A stretch of DNA of 64,000 nt from CAVVGB01 sp963747715 (GTDB taxonomy: Bacteria > Actinomycetota > Thermoleophilia > Gaiellales > Gaiellaceae). This document shows, one piece after another, positions 35,630 to 44,316 of this stretch. The stretch lies in NCBI GenBank assembly GCA_963747715.1, contig CAVVGB010000009.1, positions 248,001-312,000 of the forward strand, in the 5' to 3' direction. Below the pieces are notes generated by a model. That model made no database searches, was not told the origin of the DNA, and saw nothing but the letters and a program-made list of their open reading frames with translations. A program made the position numbers and the translations under genes. Numbering within the stretch: position 1 is the stretch's first letter; every line of letters starts with the position of its first letter.

Positions 35630-35886
35630 GCCTCTTCCTCGACGGGCGGCGCCGCCTTCGCCGCGAGAATCTCTGTGAGCTTGTCGATGTCGACCTCGGC
35701 GAGGGGACTCTTGCCCTCGCCCACCTGCTGCTTCAAGCGCGCCTGGAGCTCGGCGCGAAGGATGTCGATCTTCCCGTGCAGGATGCGCCTCTGGTAGGAA
35801 ACCTGGCGCTCTTCGTCCATGAGCCCGCGGATGAGGTCGCGCAGCTCGGCGTCGGAGAGTGATTGGAGGTCGGGAAGGGCTTCCAT
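35626..35886 (-). CDS. RsiG-like anti-sigma protein with one cyclic di-GMP-binding motif
   Basis: This 86-residue, mostly helical protein carries E26, S30, R33, H37 and D41, that is E-x3-S-x2-R-x3-H-x3-D. It matches the E-x3-S-x2-R-x3-Q-x3-D signature by which RsiG binds cyclic di-GMP and holds sigma-WhiG, with His in place of Gln. Streptomyces RsiG has two copies of the motif; Rubrobacter RsiG has one and works as a homodimer. The single copy here fits the latter type. It is the first gene of the FHA/MerR/apt run. The sigma partner is not in this window. Confidence 0.75.
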   Translation of the reverse strand: MEALPDLQSLSDAELRDLIRGLMDEERQVSYQRRILHGKIDILRAELQARLKQQVGEGKSPLAEVDIDKLTEILAAKAAPPVEEEA

Positions 35887-35951
35887 CAGAAGGGAGGCGG
35901 CTCAGGAAGTATGGCAAGAGCCGGCCCATCCTTCAACCTGGACTTGAGGCT

Positions 35952-38468
35952 TTAGGTTGCCGCCTCTCCCTCCTCCTCGCCCGCCACCGCCTCTTCCACG
36001 ACGGCGAGGTACTCCTCCTCGAGCCGCTCGGTATCAGCCTCGGTCTTGCCTTCGGCGTAGACGTGGACGATGGGCTCGTCCGGGTCGGGTAGCACCTGCA
36101 CCCAGCCCGCCTTTTCGAAGACCTTGATCCCGTCGAGGGTGTCGACCTTCTTCCCTTTCGTCCGCTCGGTGACGATCCGCATGACGGCGCCCTTTCGTCC
36201 CCACGGGCAGCGCACCTGGCGGTGCACCACCTTCGATTCCGGGAGCTGCGCGACGAGCTGCGAGAGCGGTGTTCGGACGGGCGCGAGCAGCTCGAGCAGC
36301 TTGCAGAGGCTCGCCACGCCGTCGTAGGCCGGGAGGAAGTCCGGGAAGACGAAGCCGCCGCCGACCGAGCCGGCGAAGATGACGCCGTCGCCGGCCGCCG
36401 CCCGCGTGAGCGCGGAGAGCGAAGCGGGTGTCCTGACGACCTCGAGCTTCGTCCCGCCGACGAGCTCGTCGACGAGGCTCGTGACCGTCGTCGGGAAGGC
36501 GAGCCGCCCGCGTTGTCCGTTCGAGCTGAGCAGGCTGAGGAAGAGCAGCAGCTCCTGCTCGACCGCCACTTCGCGCGCCTGGTCGTCGACGAGGTAGATG
36601 CGCTCGCCGCTCTCGTCGAGGACGACGCCGAAGTCGGCGCCGACCGATGCGACCAGCCGCTTCGCCTGGCCGAGCGCCTCCGACAGGCGCGTGGCGACGG
36701 GAACCGCGGTCTCGCCGCTGTACGGGTGCGCAGTGACGGCCTCCACGCCGAGCGTTCCGAGCACCATCGGCAGGACGAGCGAGGCGGCGGACTGCGAGTA
36801 GTCGACGACGATGCGGAACCCGCGCGCGTTGATGGCGTCGGCGTCGAGCGTGGCCAGGAGGTCTTCCACGTATCCCTGGACGGCCCGGGCCGGGAACGTG
36901 ATCCGCCCCACTTCGTCCCACGCAGCGCGGCGAAACTCCTGCCGGAGGAAGTTCTTCTCCACCTCCTTGATGAATTGCGGCGTCGCCTGGATGCCGGGGG
37001 CCTCGAAGATCTGCAGCTCGAGCGCCTCCGGATCGGAGCCGCCGGGGCGCACGTGCACGCCGGCCGTCAGGCCTTCCGTCTTCATCAGGTGCCGCGTCAC
37101 CGCTGCCGGCATCACCTGGAGGTCGGCGACGTCGATGCCTGTGGAGATGATTCCGGAGAGCACTGCCCGCTTGAGGAGCCGGGCCGCCGGGGGCGCCGCC
37201 CGGCTGGTGGCCACGCGGCCGCCGCGGTCGAGCGCCGTTCCGAGGGCGATCCCGATGCGAAGCGCGGTCTCGGGCGTCAGGTCGACGTTGATGAGGCCCG
37301 AGATCGAGTCGCGCCCGAACAGGCGCGACGCGAAACGCGATTCCCAGATGAGGTTGCGGTCGACGAGCGCACCGGACTCGACCTCCTTGAACGGGTAGAT
37401 CCGGATTCCCGGCATGACCACCGCCTGGTCGCCGATCGTGCAGTTGTCCCCGACGGCCGCGCCCTCGTGCACGCGCGCATGCGCGCGGATGTCGCACGAG
37501 CGTCCGATCACGGCGCCCTCCACGAGAGCCGAGCGGCCGATGTAGGTCGAGGCGTCGACGACCGAGCGCGCCGTGCGCGCGTGGTCCCTGAGCGTGACGC
37601 TGTTGGAGAGGACCGAATACGGGCCCACGGTGGCTCGAGCGTCCACCCGGCAGTAGTTGCCGACGAACGCGGGACCTTCGAGCACGTCGAAGTCTTCGAG
37701 GTCGACGCCCTCCCCCACCCAGACGTTGCCGCGGAGCCGGATGCCCGGGACCTTGAGGCGCACGCGCTCGTCGAGCGCGTCGAAGTTCGCCTGCCGGAAC
37801 TGGTCGAGGTTGCCGATGTCCTGCCAGTAGCCGTCGGCGACGTAGCCGTAGAGCGGACGGCCCATCTCGAGGAGGAGTGGGAAGAGCTCCTTGGAGAAGT
37901 CGTACGGACGGTCGGTGGGAACGCGCTTCAGCACCTCCGGGTCGAGCACGTAGATGCCGGTGTTGATCGTGTCCGTGAAGACCTGTCCCCACGAGGGCTT
38001 CTCGAGAAAGCGTTCGATGCGCCCGTCCTCGTCGGTGACGACGATGCCGAACTCGAGCGGGTTGTCGACGCTCTTCAAGCCGATCGTGACCATCGCTTCC
38101 TTCTCCTGGTGGAAGCGAACGAGCGCGCCGAGGTCGATGTCGCAGAGCGCGTCTCCGGAGATGACGAGGAACGGCTCGTCCAGCGCGTCCTCGGCCAGCT
38201 TCACCGACCCGGCGGTCCCGGCCGGCGATTCCTCCACCGAGTAGCGGATGCTGACGCCGTGCGCCTCTCCGTCGGCGAAGTAGCCCCTGATCGCCTGCGG
38301 CATGAACGCGACGGTCACGATGATGTCGTCGAACCCGTGCTCCTTGAGGAGTTCGACGATGTGCTCCATGCACGGCTTGCCGACGATCGGGACCATCGGC
38401 TTGGGCTGATTCGACGTGAGCGGGCGAAGGCGCGTGCCTTCGCCGCCTGCCATGACGACGGCCTTCAC
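35952..38468 (-). CDS. Sugar-1-phosphate nucleotidyltransferase fused to a degenerate phosphomannomutase domain
   Basis: The GTG start at 38468 follows AGAGGAT. The 838-residue protein begins with a nucleotidyltransferase (AVVMAGGEGTRLRPLT, SGDALCDIDL) related to mannose-1-phosphate guanylyltransferases. A left-handed beta-helix with hexapeptide repeats follows (about 260-370), then a phosphohexomutase-like domain starting RDSISGLINVDL. That domain lacks the TASHNP phosphoserine loop; the place reads VHVRPGGSDP. A role in GDP- or UDP-sugar supply for glycans is likely, with the mutase part probably inactive or regulatory. Confidence 0.88.
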   Translation of the reverse strand: MKAVVMAGGEGTRLRPLTSNQPKPMVPIVGKPCMEHIVELLKEHGFDDIIVTVAFMPQAIRGYFADGEAHGVSIRYSVEESPAGTAGSVKLAEDALDEPFLVISGDALCDIDLGALVRFHQEKEAMVTIGLKSVDNPLEFGIVVTDEDGRIERFLEKPSWGQVFTDTINTGIYVLDPEVLKRVPTDRPYDFSKELFPLLLEMGRPLYGYVADGYWQDIGNLDQFRQANFDALDERVRLKVPGIRLRGNVWVGEGVDLEDFDVLEGPAFVGNYCRVDARATVGPYSVLSNSVTLRDHARTARSVVDASTYIGRSALVEGAVIGRSCDIRAHARVHEGAAVGDNCTIGDQAVVMPGIRIYPFKEVESGALVDRNLIWESRFASRLFGRDSISGLINVDLTPETALRIGIALGTALDRGGRVATSRAAPPAARLLKRAVLSGIISTGIDVADLQVMPAAVTRHLMKTEGLTAGVHVRPGGSDPEALELQIFEAPGIQATPQFIKEVEKNFLRQEFRRAAWDEVGRITFPARAVQGYVEDLLATLDADAINARGFRIVVDYSQSAASLVLPMVLGTLGVEAVTAHPYSGETAVPVATRLSEALGQAKRLVASVGADFGVVLDESGERIYLVDDQAREVAVEQELLLFLSLLSSNGQRGRLAFPTTVTSLVDELVGGTKLEVVRTPASLSALTRAAAGDGVIFAGSVGGGFVFPDFLPAYDGVASLCKLLELLAPVRTPLSQLVAQLPESKVVHRQVRCPWGRKGAVMRIVTERTKGKKVDTLDGIKVFEKAGWVQVLPDPDEPIVHVYAEGKTEADTERLEEEYLAVVEEAVAGEEEGEAAT

Positions 38469-38551
38469 CGATCCTCTCCCGAGCAGGTCGCACTCGCCGA
38501 CCGCTTCGCAGCAGTCCGGAGAGCGGGAGATGTGAGGGAGGGGTTCGGCAT

Positions 38552-39103
38552 CTATCTCTTCATTGATCTCCACACGGAGACGCCGTAAAGCACTCCCGCC
38601 GCCACGGCGAGCGCAACGCCGCTCCAGAAGAGGACAAGCGGCCAGTCGGCGCCCTCGGTCGTGATGAGGATGGCGAAGATCGAGGCGTACAGCACCCAGG
38701 TGGCCGCCTTGCCGAGGAAGCTGACGGAGAAGTCGTAGCCGCCCTGCAGCGCGAGGGGCGTCCCGAGGACGAGGAGTGCGTCGCGGGCCAGGACGACCAC
38801 GAGGGCGACCCACGGCAGGCGCCCGTCGAGCCACAGGAGGAGGACGGCCGCGTCGATCATCAGGCGGTCGGCGAGCGGGTCGGCGTACGTGCCGAAGCGG
38901 GACTCGACCCGCCAGCGCCGGGCCAGCCAGCCGTCCACCTGGTCGGTGATCGCTGCGATGGCGAAGACGGCTGCCGCCGCCCAGCTTCGCTCCCCGTCGG
39001 CCTGGAGGACGAGCACGACGAAGAGCGGGATGAGGGCGAGCCGGAGCACCGTGAGCGCATTCGGAATCTGCGCAAGCGGCGCCGGGATGGCTCTCGTGGC
39101 CAT
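38552..39103 (-). CDS. CDP-alcohol phosphatidyltransferase (PgsA-like)
   Basis: This phospholipid synthase has 183 residues and about five membrane helices. The family signature D-x2-D-G-x2-A-R-x8-G-x3-D-x3-D is complete in DQVDGWLARRW followed by GTYADPLADRL. The N-terminus IPNALTVLRLALIPLFV is typical of phosphatidylglycerophosphate synthase. The alcohol acceptor cannot be told. It is divergent from the amidohydrolase gene with only 70 bases between. Confidence 0.9.
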   Translation of the reverse strand: MATRAIPAPLAQIPNALTVLRLALIPLFVVLVLQADGERSWAAAAVFAIAAITDQVDGWLARRWRVESRFGTYADPLADRLMIDAAVLLLWLDGRLPWVALVVVLARDALLVLGTPLALQGGYDFSVSFLGKAATWVLYASIFAILITTEGADWPLVLFWSGVALAVAAGVLYGVSVWRSMKR

Positions 39104-39144
39104 TTCGAGGGGAATCGTAGCCCGGCAGCCGTCCCACTTTCGTT

Positions 39145-39161
39145 ACGGGGTCTGACCCCGT
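39145..39161. repeat. REP-like palindrome ACGGGGTC-T-GACCCCGT
   Basis: A perfect 17-base palindrome with a central T. The same GGGGTC(W)GACCCC core occurs again at 39300-39314. It lies 12 bases before the start of a shortened amidohydrolase gene. Confidence 0.6.
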
Positions 39162-39173
39162 TAGGCTCGCGCG

Positions 39174-40187
39174 GTGGCCGGCCGCTTCACCCTTCCCGGG
39201 TTCGTGAACGCCCACAGCCACGCCTTTCAGCGTCCGCTCCGGGGCCGCACCGAAGGGGCCGACTTCTGGGGCTGGCGCGAGGCGATGCTCGAACTGGCAC
39301 GGGGTCAGACCCCGAAAGGCGTTCGAGACGAGTACGTGACGACTTTCCGTGAGATGCGGCGGGCGGGATACACGGCCGTCGGCGAGTTCCACTACCTCGG
39401 GCTCGAGGAGGCCGGGGCCGCCGCCGACGCGGCCGAGGAGGCGGGTGTCGCGATCGTCCTCCTTCTCTCGGCGTACGCGCAGGGTGGGCTCGAGCGCTTT
39501 CGCCAGGCCTCCGTAGGGGACTACTTCGAGCAGGTGGAGTCGCTGCGCGCCCGCGGCGCGGCCGTCGGCGTCGCGCCACACTCCGTTCGGGCGTGCCCGC
39601 CCGACTGGCTCGAGGAGATCGGGCGCTACGCGGAGCGCGAACAGCTCGTCCTGCACGTCCATGCGAGCGAGCAGCCGCGCGAGGTCGAGGAGTGCTTGGC
39701 CGAGCACGGAGTGCGTCCGATCGAGCTCCTGGCTCGCGCCGGCTGCCTCGGCCCGCGGACGACGATCGTGCACGCCACGCACGCGACGGACGCAGAGCTC
39801 GACCTCGTCGCGGAAGCACGCGCCCGCATCTGCATCTGCCCGACGACCGAGGCCAACCTTGGTGACGGCTTTCCGCCGCTCGAGTCGATGCTCGACCGAG
39901 ATATCGAGCTTTGCATCGGCTCGGACTCGAACGTGCGCATCGATCCGCTGGAGGAACTGCGAGAGCTCGAGGGCATCGCCCGCCGCCAACTGCTGCGTCG
40001 CAACGTGATCGAGCCGCGCCGGCTCCTCGAGATCGGATCGCAAAACGGCGCCGCCGCCCTCGGCATCGCAGCCCAACCCGAGATCGCAGTCGACCTCGCG
40101 CATGATTCGCTGCAAGGCGTGGAACCAAGCGAGGTCGAGGCCGCTTTGATCGCCGGCTGCGGCGCCGAAGTCTTCACAGAATCCTGA
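39174..40187 (+). CDS. Amidohydrolase of the HutF/chlorohydrolase group, N-terminally truncated
   Basis: A TIM-barrel metallohydrolase close to N-formimino-L-glutamate deiminase. Zinc ligands are seen in FVNAHSHAFQRPL, LHVHASEQPRE, IVHATHATDAE and CIGSDSNVRI. The protein has 337 residues, whereas HutF has about 450. It begins directly at the barrel (AGRFTLPGFVNAHSH) and lacks the usual N-terminal beta-sandwich piece. An in-frame TAG at 39162 rules out an upstream start. A GGGGTCAGACCCC palindrome is translated inside it (ARGQTPKG). Function is uncertain; it may be a truncated gene. Confidence 0.75.
   Translation: MAGRFTLPGFVNAHSHAFQRPLRGRTEGADFWGWREAMLELARGQTPKGVRDEYVTTFREMRRAGYTAVGEFHYLGLEEAGAAADAAEEAGVAIVLLLSAYAQGGLERFRQASVGDYFEQVESLRARGAAVGVAPHSVRACPPDWLEEIGRYAEREQLVLHVHASEQPREVEECLAEHGVRPIELLARAGCLGPRTTIVHATHATDAELDLVAEARARICICPTTEANLGDGFPPLESMLDRDIELCIGSDSNVRIDPLEELRELEGIARRQLLRRNVIEPRRLLEIGSQNGAAALGIAAQPEIAVDLAHDSLQGVEPSEVEAALIAGCGAEVFTES
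39300..39314. repeat. REP-like palindrome inside the amidohydrolase gene
   Basis: CGGGGTC-A-GACCCCG, the second copy of the element at 39145. It is in frame and encodes RGQTP. Confidence 0.6.
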
Positions 40188-40248
40188 CAGGGCTCCCTCT
40201 AAAGGGGGAGGCGGCTGCGGCCGATACGGGATCCCATAAACCGGGGTT

Positions 40249-41112
40249 ATGCCGTTTCGAGCGCTCATCACGCTGGTCGCAAGCCTTGCCGCCTACCTCG
40301 TCTTCGCGAGCGCGGCAGCAGGCGCGGGCAGCGCGCGCGTTGCCGCGCTCCAGGTTGCTCTACACGCGCGCGGGACCTACTACGGCACGATCGACGGCAT
40401 CCGGGGCCCGCAGACGACGCATGCGGTCATGCGGTTCCAGCGCCGCGTGCGGCTGACGGTGGACGGCGTCGTCGGCCCGCAGACGCGTCGCGCGCTCGGC
40501 AAGCTCGGGCGCCACTCGATCGGCAGCCGCGTCCTGACGGTCGGCAAGCGGGGCTGGGACGTCTCCGCTCTCCAGTTCATGCTCGCCTGGCACGGCTTCC
40601 CGTCCGGGAACTTCGACGGTGACCTCGGGCCGCGCACCGATGCCGCCCTCCGCCGCTTCCAGCGCTGGGCGGGGCTCCACGGCGACGGGGCCGCCGGGCC
40701 CGCGACCTTCAACGCCCTGCGCCGGAGCCCGGCACGCTCGTCTCTCGCCATGGTCCGGCCGGTGCACGCGTCGATCGGCGACCGCTTCGGTCCCCGCGGC
40801 GTCCGCTTCCACACGGGTCTCGACTTCCCCGTCGGCCACGGCGCCCGCGTGCGCGCCGCGCGCTCGGGACGCGTGGTCTTCGCCGGCTGGGACCCGGCTG
40901 GGTTCGGCAACCTCATCAGGATCGCCCACGGGAACGGCGTCCAGACCTGGTACGCCCATCTCTCCTCGTTCCGCGTTCGCCGCGGGAACCACGTGAAGAC
41001 CGGTACCGCCATCGGCGCCGTCGGCTCGAGCGGCTTCTCGACCGGCCCGCACCTCCACTTCGAGGTGCGCGTCCGCAACGCGTCGACCGATCCGCTAGCC
41101 GCCCTGCGCTAG
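40249..41112 (+). CDS. Secreted peptidoglycan-binding M23 metallopeptidase
   Basis: A cell-wall endopeptidase of 287 residues. It has a signal peptide (cleavage near ASAAAGAG), two PG_binding_1 repeats (VAALQVALHARGTYYG to GVVGPQTRRAL, then DVSALQFMLAWHGFPSG to GAAGPATFNAL), and a LytM/M23 domain with zinc motifs HTGLDFPVG and HLHFEVRV. The typical WYAHLSS strand lies between. The 3' end overlaps convergent proC by 18 bases. Confidence 0.94.
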   Translation: MPFRALITLVASLAAYLVFASAAAGAGSARVAALQVALHARGTYYGTIDGIRGPQTTHAVMRFQRRVRLTVDGVVGPQTRRALGKLGRHSIGSRVLTVGKRGWDVSALQFMLAWHGFPSGNFDGDLGPRTDAALRRFQRWAGLHGDGAAGPATFNALRRSPARSSLAMVRPVHASIGDRFGPRGVRFHTGLDFPVGHGARVRAARSGRVVFAGWDPAGFGNLIRIAHGNGVQTWYAHLSSFRVRRGNHVKTGTAIGAVGSSGFSTGPHLHFEVRVRNASTDPLAALR

Positions 41113-41907
41113 TTCCTTCGACCGCTGCATAGCGGCCTGGATGGCATTGAGGAACGCCGCGCGGACGCCCGCCTGCTCGAGCTCGCGGATCGCCGCGATC
41201 GTCGTCCCGCCGGGGGACGTGACCATCTCGCGCAGCTCGACGGGATGCATCTTCTCGTCGCGGAGGAGCTTGGCGGTCCCGAGCATCGTCTGCACGACGA
41301 GGTCGGTCGCGATCTCGCGCGAGAGACCGAGCAGGATGCCCGCCTCGATCATCGATTCCGCGAGCAGCGCGAAGTACGCCGGTCCCGAGCCGGACACGGC
41401 CGTTATCGCGTCCATGTAGTCCTCGTCGACCCGTACCGACCGGCCCACCGAGCCGAGCACCTCCTCCGCGCGCGCCAGATGCTCCTCCTCCGCTTTCGCG
41501 CCCGGCGCGATTCCTGCCATTCCCTCGTGCACGGTCACGGGCGTGTTCGGCATGGCGCGGACGACTGGGACGCCGTCACCGAGGTAGCCCTCGATGAGTG
41601 CGCACGGAATCGCGGCCGCGATAGAGAGCACCGTCTGTCCCGGCTCGATCGTCGGTCCGATGTCGGTCAGGAGAGCCTCGATGTCCTGCGGCTTGACGGC
41701 GATCACGACCACGTCGGCGTCCTTGGCGGCCTCGGCGTTCGAGAGAGTGGTCTCGATCCCGTAACGCTCGTGCAGGCCAGCCAGGCGCTCCTCGTGCCTC
41801 GCGGTCGCCACGATCTCCGAGGGCTGACGCCAGCCCGAGGACAGGAAGCCCGCGATCAGGGCCTCCCCCGCCTTCCCGGCTCCCAGAACGGCGATGCGGC
41901 GCTCCAC
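41095..41907 (-). CDS. proC: Pyrroline-5-carboxylate reductase
   Basis: ProC makes proline from pyrroline-5-carboxylate with NAD(P)H. The Rossmann motif is AVLGAGKAGEALIAGF. Other marks are VVIAVKPQDIEALL, VRAMPNTPVTVHEGM, VSGSGPAYFALLAESM and the C-terminal TSPGGTTIAAIRELE. The protein has 270 residues. It lies ten bases downstream of the GH15 gene and could share its transcript. Confidence 0.96.
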   Translation of the reverse strand: MERRIAVLGAGKAGEALIAGFLSSGWRQPSEIVATARHEERLAGLHERYGIETTLSNAEAAKDADVVVIAVKPQDIEALLTDIGPTIEPGQTVLSIAAAIPCALIEGYLGDGVPVVRAMPNTPVTVHEGMAGIAPGAKAEEEHLARAEEVLGSVGRSVRVDEDYMDAITAVSGSGPAYFALLAESMIEAGILLGLSREIATDLVVQTMLGTAKLLRDEKMHPVELREMVTSPGGTTIAAIRELEQAGVRAAFLNAIQAAMQRSKELAQGG

Positions 41908-41917
41908 CGCGCGGACC

Positions 41918-43723
41918 CTAACGATCGAGGGCGCGGTCGAGGTTGAAGGCCGCGCTGATCAGAGCGAGATGCGTGAAGGCCTGCGGGAAGTTCCCAAGCT
42001 GCTCCCCCCGCGGCCCGATCTCCTCCGAGTAGAGGCCGAGATGGTTGGCGTAGGTGAGCATCTTCTCGAAGGCGAGTCGTGCCTCGTCGAGACGCCCGGC
42101 GCGCGCGAGGGCCTCGACGTACCAGAAGGAACAGATCGAGAAGGTCCCCTCTTCCCCCTCCACCCCGTCCGGCGCCGCCGCGATGTTGTACCGGTAGACG
42201 AGGCTGTCCGAGACCAGCTCCTGGCGGATCCGGTCGAGCGTAGCCAGCCAGCGCGGGTCCGTTGGTGACACGAACTTCACGAGCGGCATGAGCAGGAGAG
42301 AGGCGTCGAGGACGTCCGAGTCGTAGTGCTGCACGAAGGCTTGCCGCTCCTCGTTCCAGCCGCGTTCCATGATCTGCCAGTAGATCTCGTCTCGGTGTCG
42401 CGCCCAGTGGACGAGGTCTGAGGGCAGCCCGCGCTGGCGGGCCATGCGGATCGCGCGTTCGACGGCAACCCAGCACATGAGCCGCGACAGAGTGAAGTCC
42501 TTCTTTCCGCCACGGGTTTCCCAGATGCCCTCGTCGGCCTGGTCCCAGTTCTCACACACCCACTCGACGATGCCGCAGAGCTGGGCCCACGCATCATGGT
42601 AGATCGGCTTCCCGTACTTGTTGTAGAGGTAGACGGAGTCGATCAGCTCTCCGTAGATGTCGAGCTGAAGCTGCTCCGTCGCGGCGTTCCCAATCCGCAC
42701 GGGTCCTGATCCACGGTAGCCCTCGAAGTGCTCGAGCACCTCCTCAGGGAGGTCGGCGCGCCCGTCGATTCCGTACATGATCTGCAGCGGCCCGGAAGCG
42801 CCTTGCTTGCCTTCCTCGAAGCGGCTGGTCAACCAGTTCATGAAGGCTCCTGCCTCCTCCGTGAAGCCCAGTCGCAGGAGCGCGTACAGCGAGAAGGCGG
42901 CGTCCCTTATCCAGGTGTAGCGATAGTCCCAGTTGCGCGGACCGCCGATCTGCTCCGGGAGGCTTGCGGTCGGTGCGGCCACGATGGCGCCGGTGGGGTG
43001 AAACGTCAGGAGCTTGAGGACGAGCGCGGAGCGGTGCACGACCTCGCGCCAGCGCCCCCGATAGCGCGACTGAGCAAGCCACCGCCGCCAGTAGGCGATC
43101 GTACGCTCGTATGCATCGCGCATCTCCTCCTCCGAGTACTCGCGCGGAATGTAGTCCGGCTCCACGCTCTCGAGGACGAACGTGACCGTCTCGCCCGCTC
43201 TAAGCGTGAACTCGCTATGCGCGTCGATCTCGTCGCATGCGATCGGTTTCGTCCCCTGGAGGGCGAGACAGAGCTGTGGTGAGCGAAAGACGACGCCGTG
43301 CTCGTAGTGGTCGACCGTGTGCTCGTCCCGGCCGTAGTTGAACCGGGGCTTCAGGTCGAGGTGGAAACGCATCTCTCCCCGCACACACAGAACCCGTCGA
43401 ACGAGGCGGTGGCGATGCCGCTCCTCCCCGTCCCGGGCAATGGGCATGAACCCCTGAAGCTCGCCGACCCCCTCTTCAGCGAGGAAGCGCGTGATGAGGA
43501 CGTTCGTGTCCGGGAAGTAGAGCTGCTTCGGCGCCCAGCCTTCGCTCGCGGGTGTGATCCGGTAGAAGCCGCCCCGCTCGCGGTCGAGAATTGCCGCGAA
43601 GACGCTCGGCGAGTCGAAGTTGGGACAGCAGTACCAGTCGATCGTCCCGTCCGTCCCGATGAGGGCGACCGTGTGGAGGTCGCCGATGATGCCGTGCTCG
43701 GCGATCGGGAGATACTCGTACAT
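41918..43723 (-). CDS. Glycoside hydrolase family 15 protein (glucoamylase/trehalase-like)
   Basis: This intracellular GH15 enzyme of 601 residues begins MYEYLPIAEHGIIGD, as in the actinobacterial trehalase and glucoamylase-like group. The (alpha/alpha)6 domain shows GGPRNWDYRYTWIRDAAF, and the second acidic site EEGTFSICSFWYVEAL. No signal peptide is seen. Actinobacterial relatives include trehalases, so trehalose or maltooligosaccharide hydrolysis is likely. Confidence 0.92.
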   Translation of the reverse strand: MYEYLPIAEHGIIGDLHTVALIGTDGTIDWYCCPNFDSPSVFAAILDRERGGFYRITPASEGWAPKQLYFPDTNVLITRFLAEEGVGELQGFMPIARDGEERHRHRLVRRVLCVRGEMRFHLDLKPRFNYGRDEHTVDHYEHGVVFRSPQLCLALQGTKPIACDEIDAHSEFTLRAGETVTFVLESVEPDYIPREYSEEEMRDAYERTIAYWRRWLAQSRYRGRWREVVHRSALVLKLLTFHPTGAIVAAPTASLPEQIGGPRNWDYRYTWIRDAAFSLYALLRLGFTEEAGAFMNWLTSRFEEGKQGASGPLQIMYGIDGRADLPEEVLEHFEGYRGSGPVRIGNAATEQLQLDIYGELIDSVYLYNKYGKPIYHDAWAQLCGIVEWVCENWDQADEGIWETRGGKKDFTLSRLMCWVAVERAIRMARQRGLPSDLVHWARHRDEIYWQIMERGWNEERQAFVQHYDSDVLDASLLLMPLVKFVSPTDPRWLATLDRIRQELVSDSLVYRYNIAAAPDGVEGEEGTFSICSFWYVEALARAGRLDEARLAFEKMLTYANHLGLYSEEIGPRGEQLGNFPQAFTHLALISAAFNLDRALDR

Positions 43724-43780
43724 GCCGCGTATTACCGACTGCGCGGCGTCCCTACGTCAAGTCAGGGGCGATTTTTTCGC

Positions 43781-44193
43781 CTAATTGTGGTACTCGACGC
43801 CGCCGAGGAGGTCTTTGAAGGGGTCGCGCCGAGCGCGGTCGTACCCCCTGCCTCCGTACCCGTGATCGTGGAGGTTGTCCCGGACCCACAGGTAGTCCCT
43901 GCCCCCGCCGCCGTAGAGGACGTCGCTTCCGGCGTCACCCTGGAGAGTGTCGTCCCCGCGCCGCCCTTGATGATGTCGTTGCCGGCCGAGCCGGAGATGA
44001 CGTCGTCGCCGCCGTAGCCGCAGATGACGTCGTTGGCCCCGGAGCCCTGGAGATAGTCGCCATTGCTCGTGCCCTTGATCGTGCACGGCTTGTCGGTGTT
44101 CGGGGTGTGGCCCTGGGCAAGGACAGGGAACGCGGCGAGCGCGACCAATCCGGCCAATACGGCAAGTCCCGAGATGAGAAAACGAACGCTCAT
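43781..44193 (-). CDS. Small secreted RTX-type calcium-binding protein (one frameshift)
   Basis: A signal peptide (MSVRFLISGLAVLAGLVALA) is followed by nonapeptide glycine-rich repeats: GDYLQGSGANDVICGYGGDD, VISGSAGNDIIKGGAG, then in another frame DDTLQGDAGSDVLYGGGG. The frame changes near 43955 in a G/C run, where one base seems missing. About 137 residues after correction. It resembles the RTX gene at 45.5 kb. No type I exporter is nearby and the signal peptide suggests Sec export. Confidence 0.75.
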
Positions 44194-44316
44194 CGCACCA
44201 TCCCTCGTGGTGCTCAAAGGATCGTCGGGAAGGGCCAACGGCCCGATCCCTCGTGGGAGGGTGGTTCGGGCGGCCGCCAAGCGGGAATCCAGGGCTCATC
44301 CGACAGGAGGCGAGCG

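Noticed and set aside
36222..38588. Long plus-strand open frame opposite the sugar nucleotidyltransferase
   Set aside because: Charged, repetitive antisense translation without any domain; the minus-strand gene is clear.
38469..40271. Minus-strand frame running on upstream of the nucleotidyltransferase, making a 1439-residue protein
   Set aside because: It would cross the phosphatidyltransferase in a wrong frame and lie antisense to the amidohydrolase. GTG 38468 with a ribosome site is the natural start.
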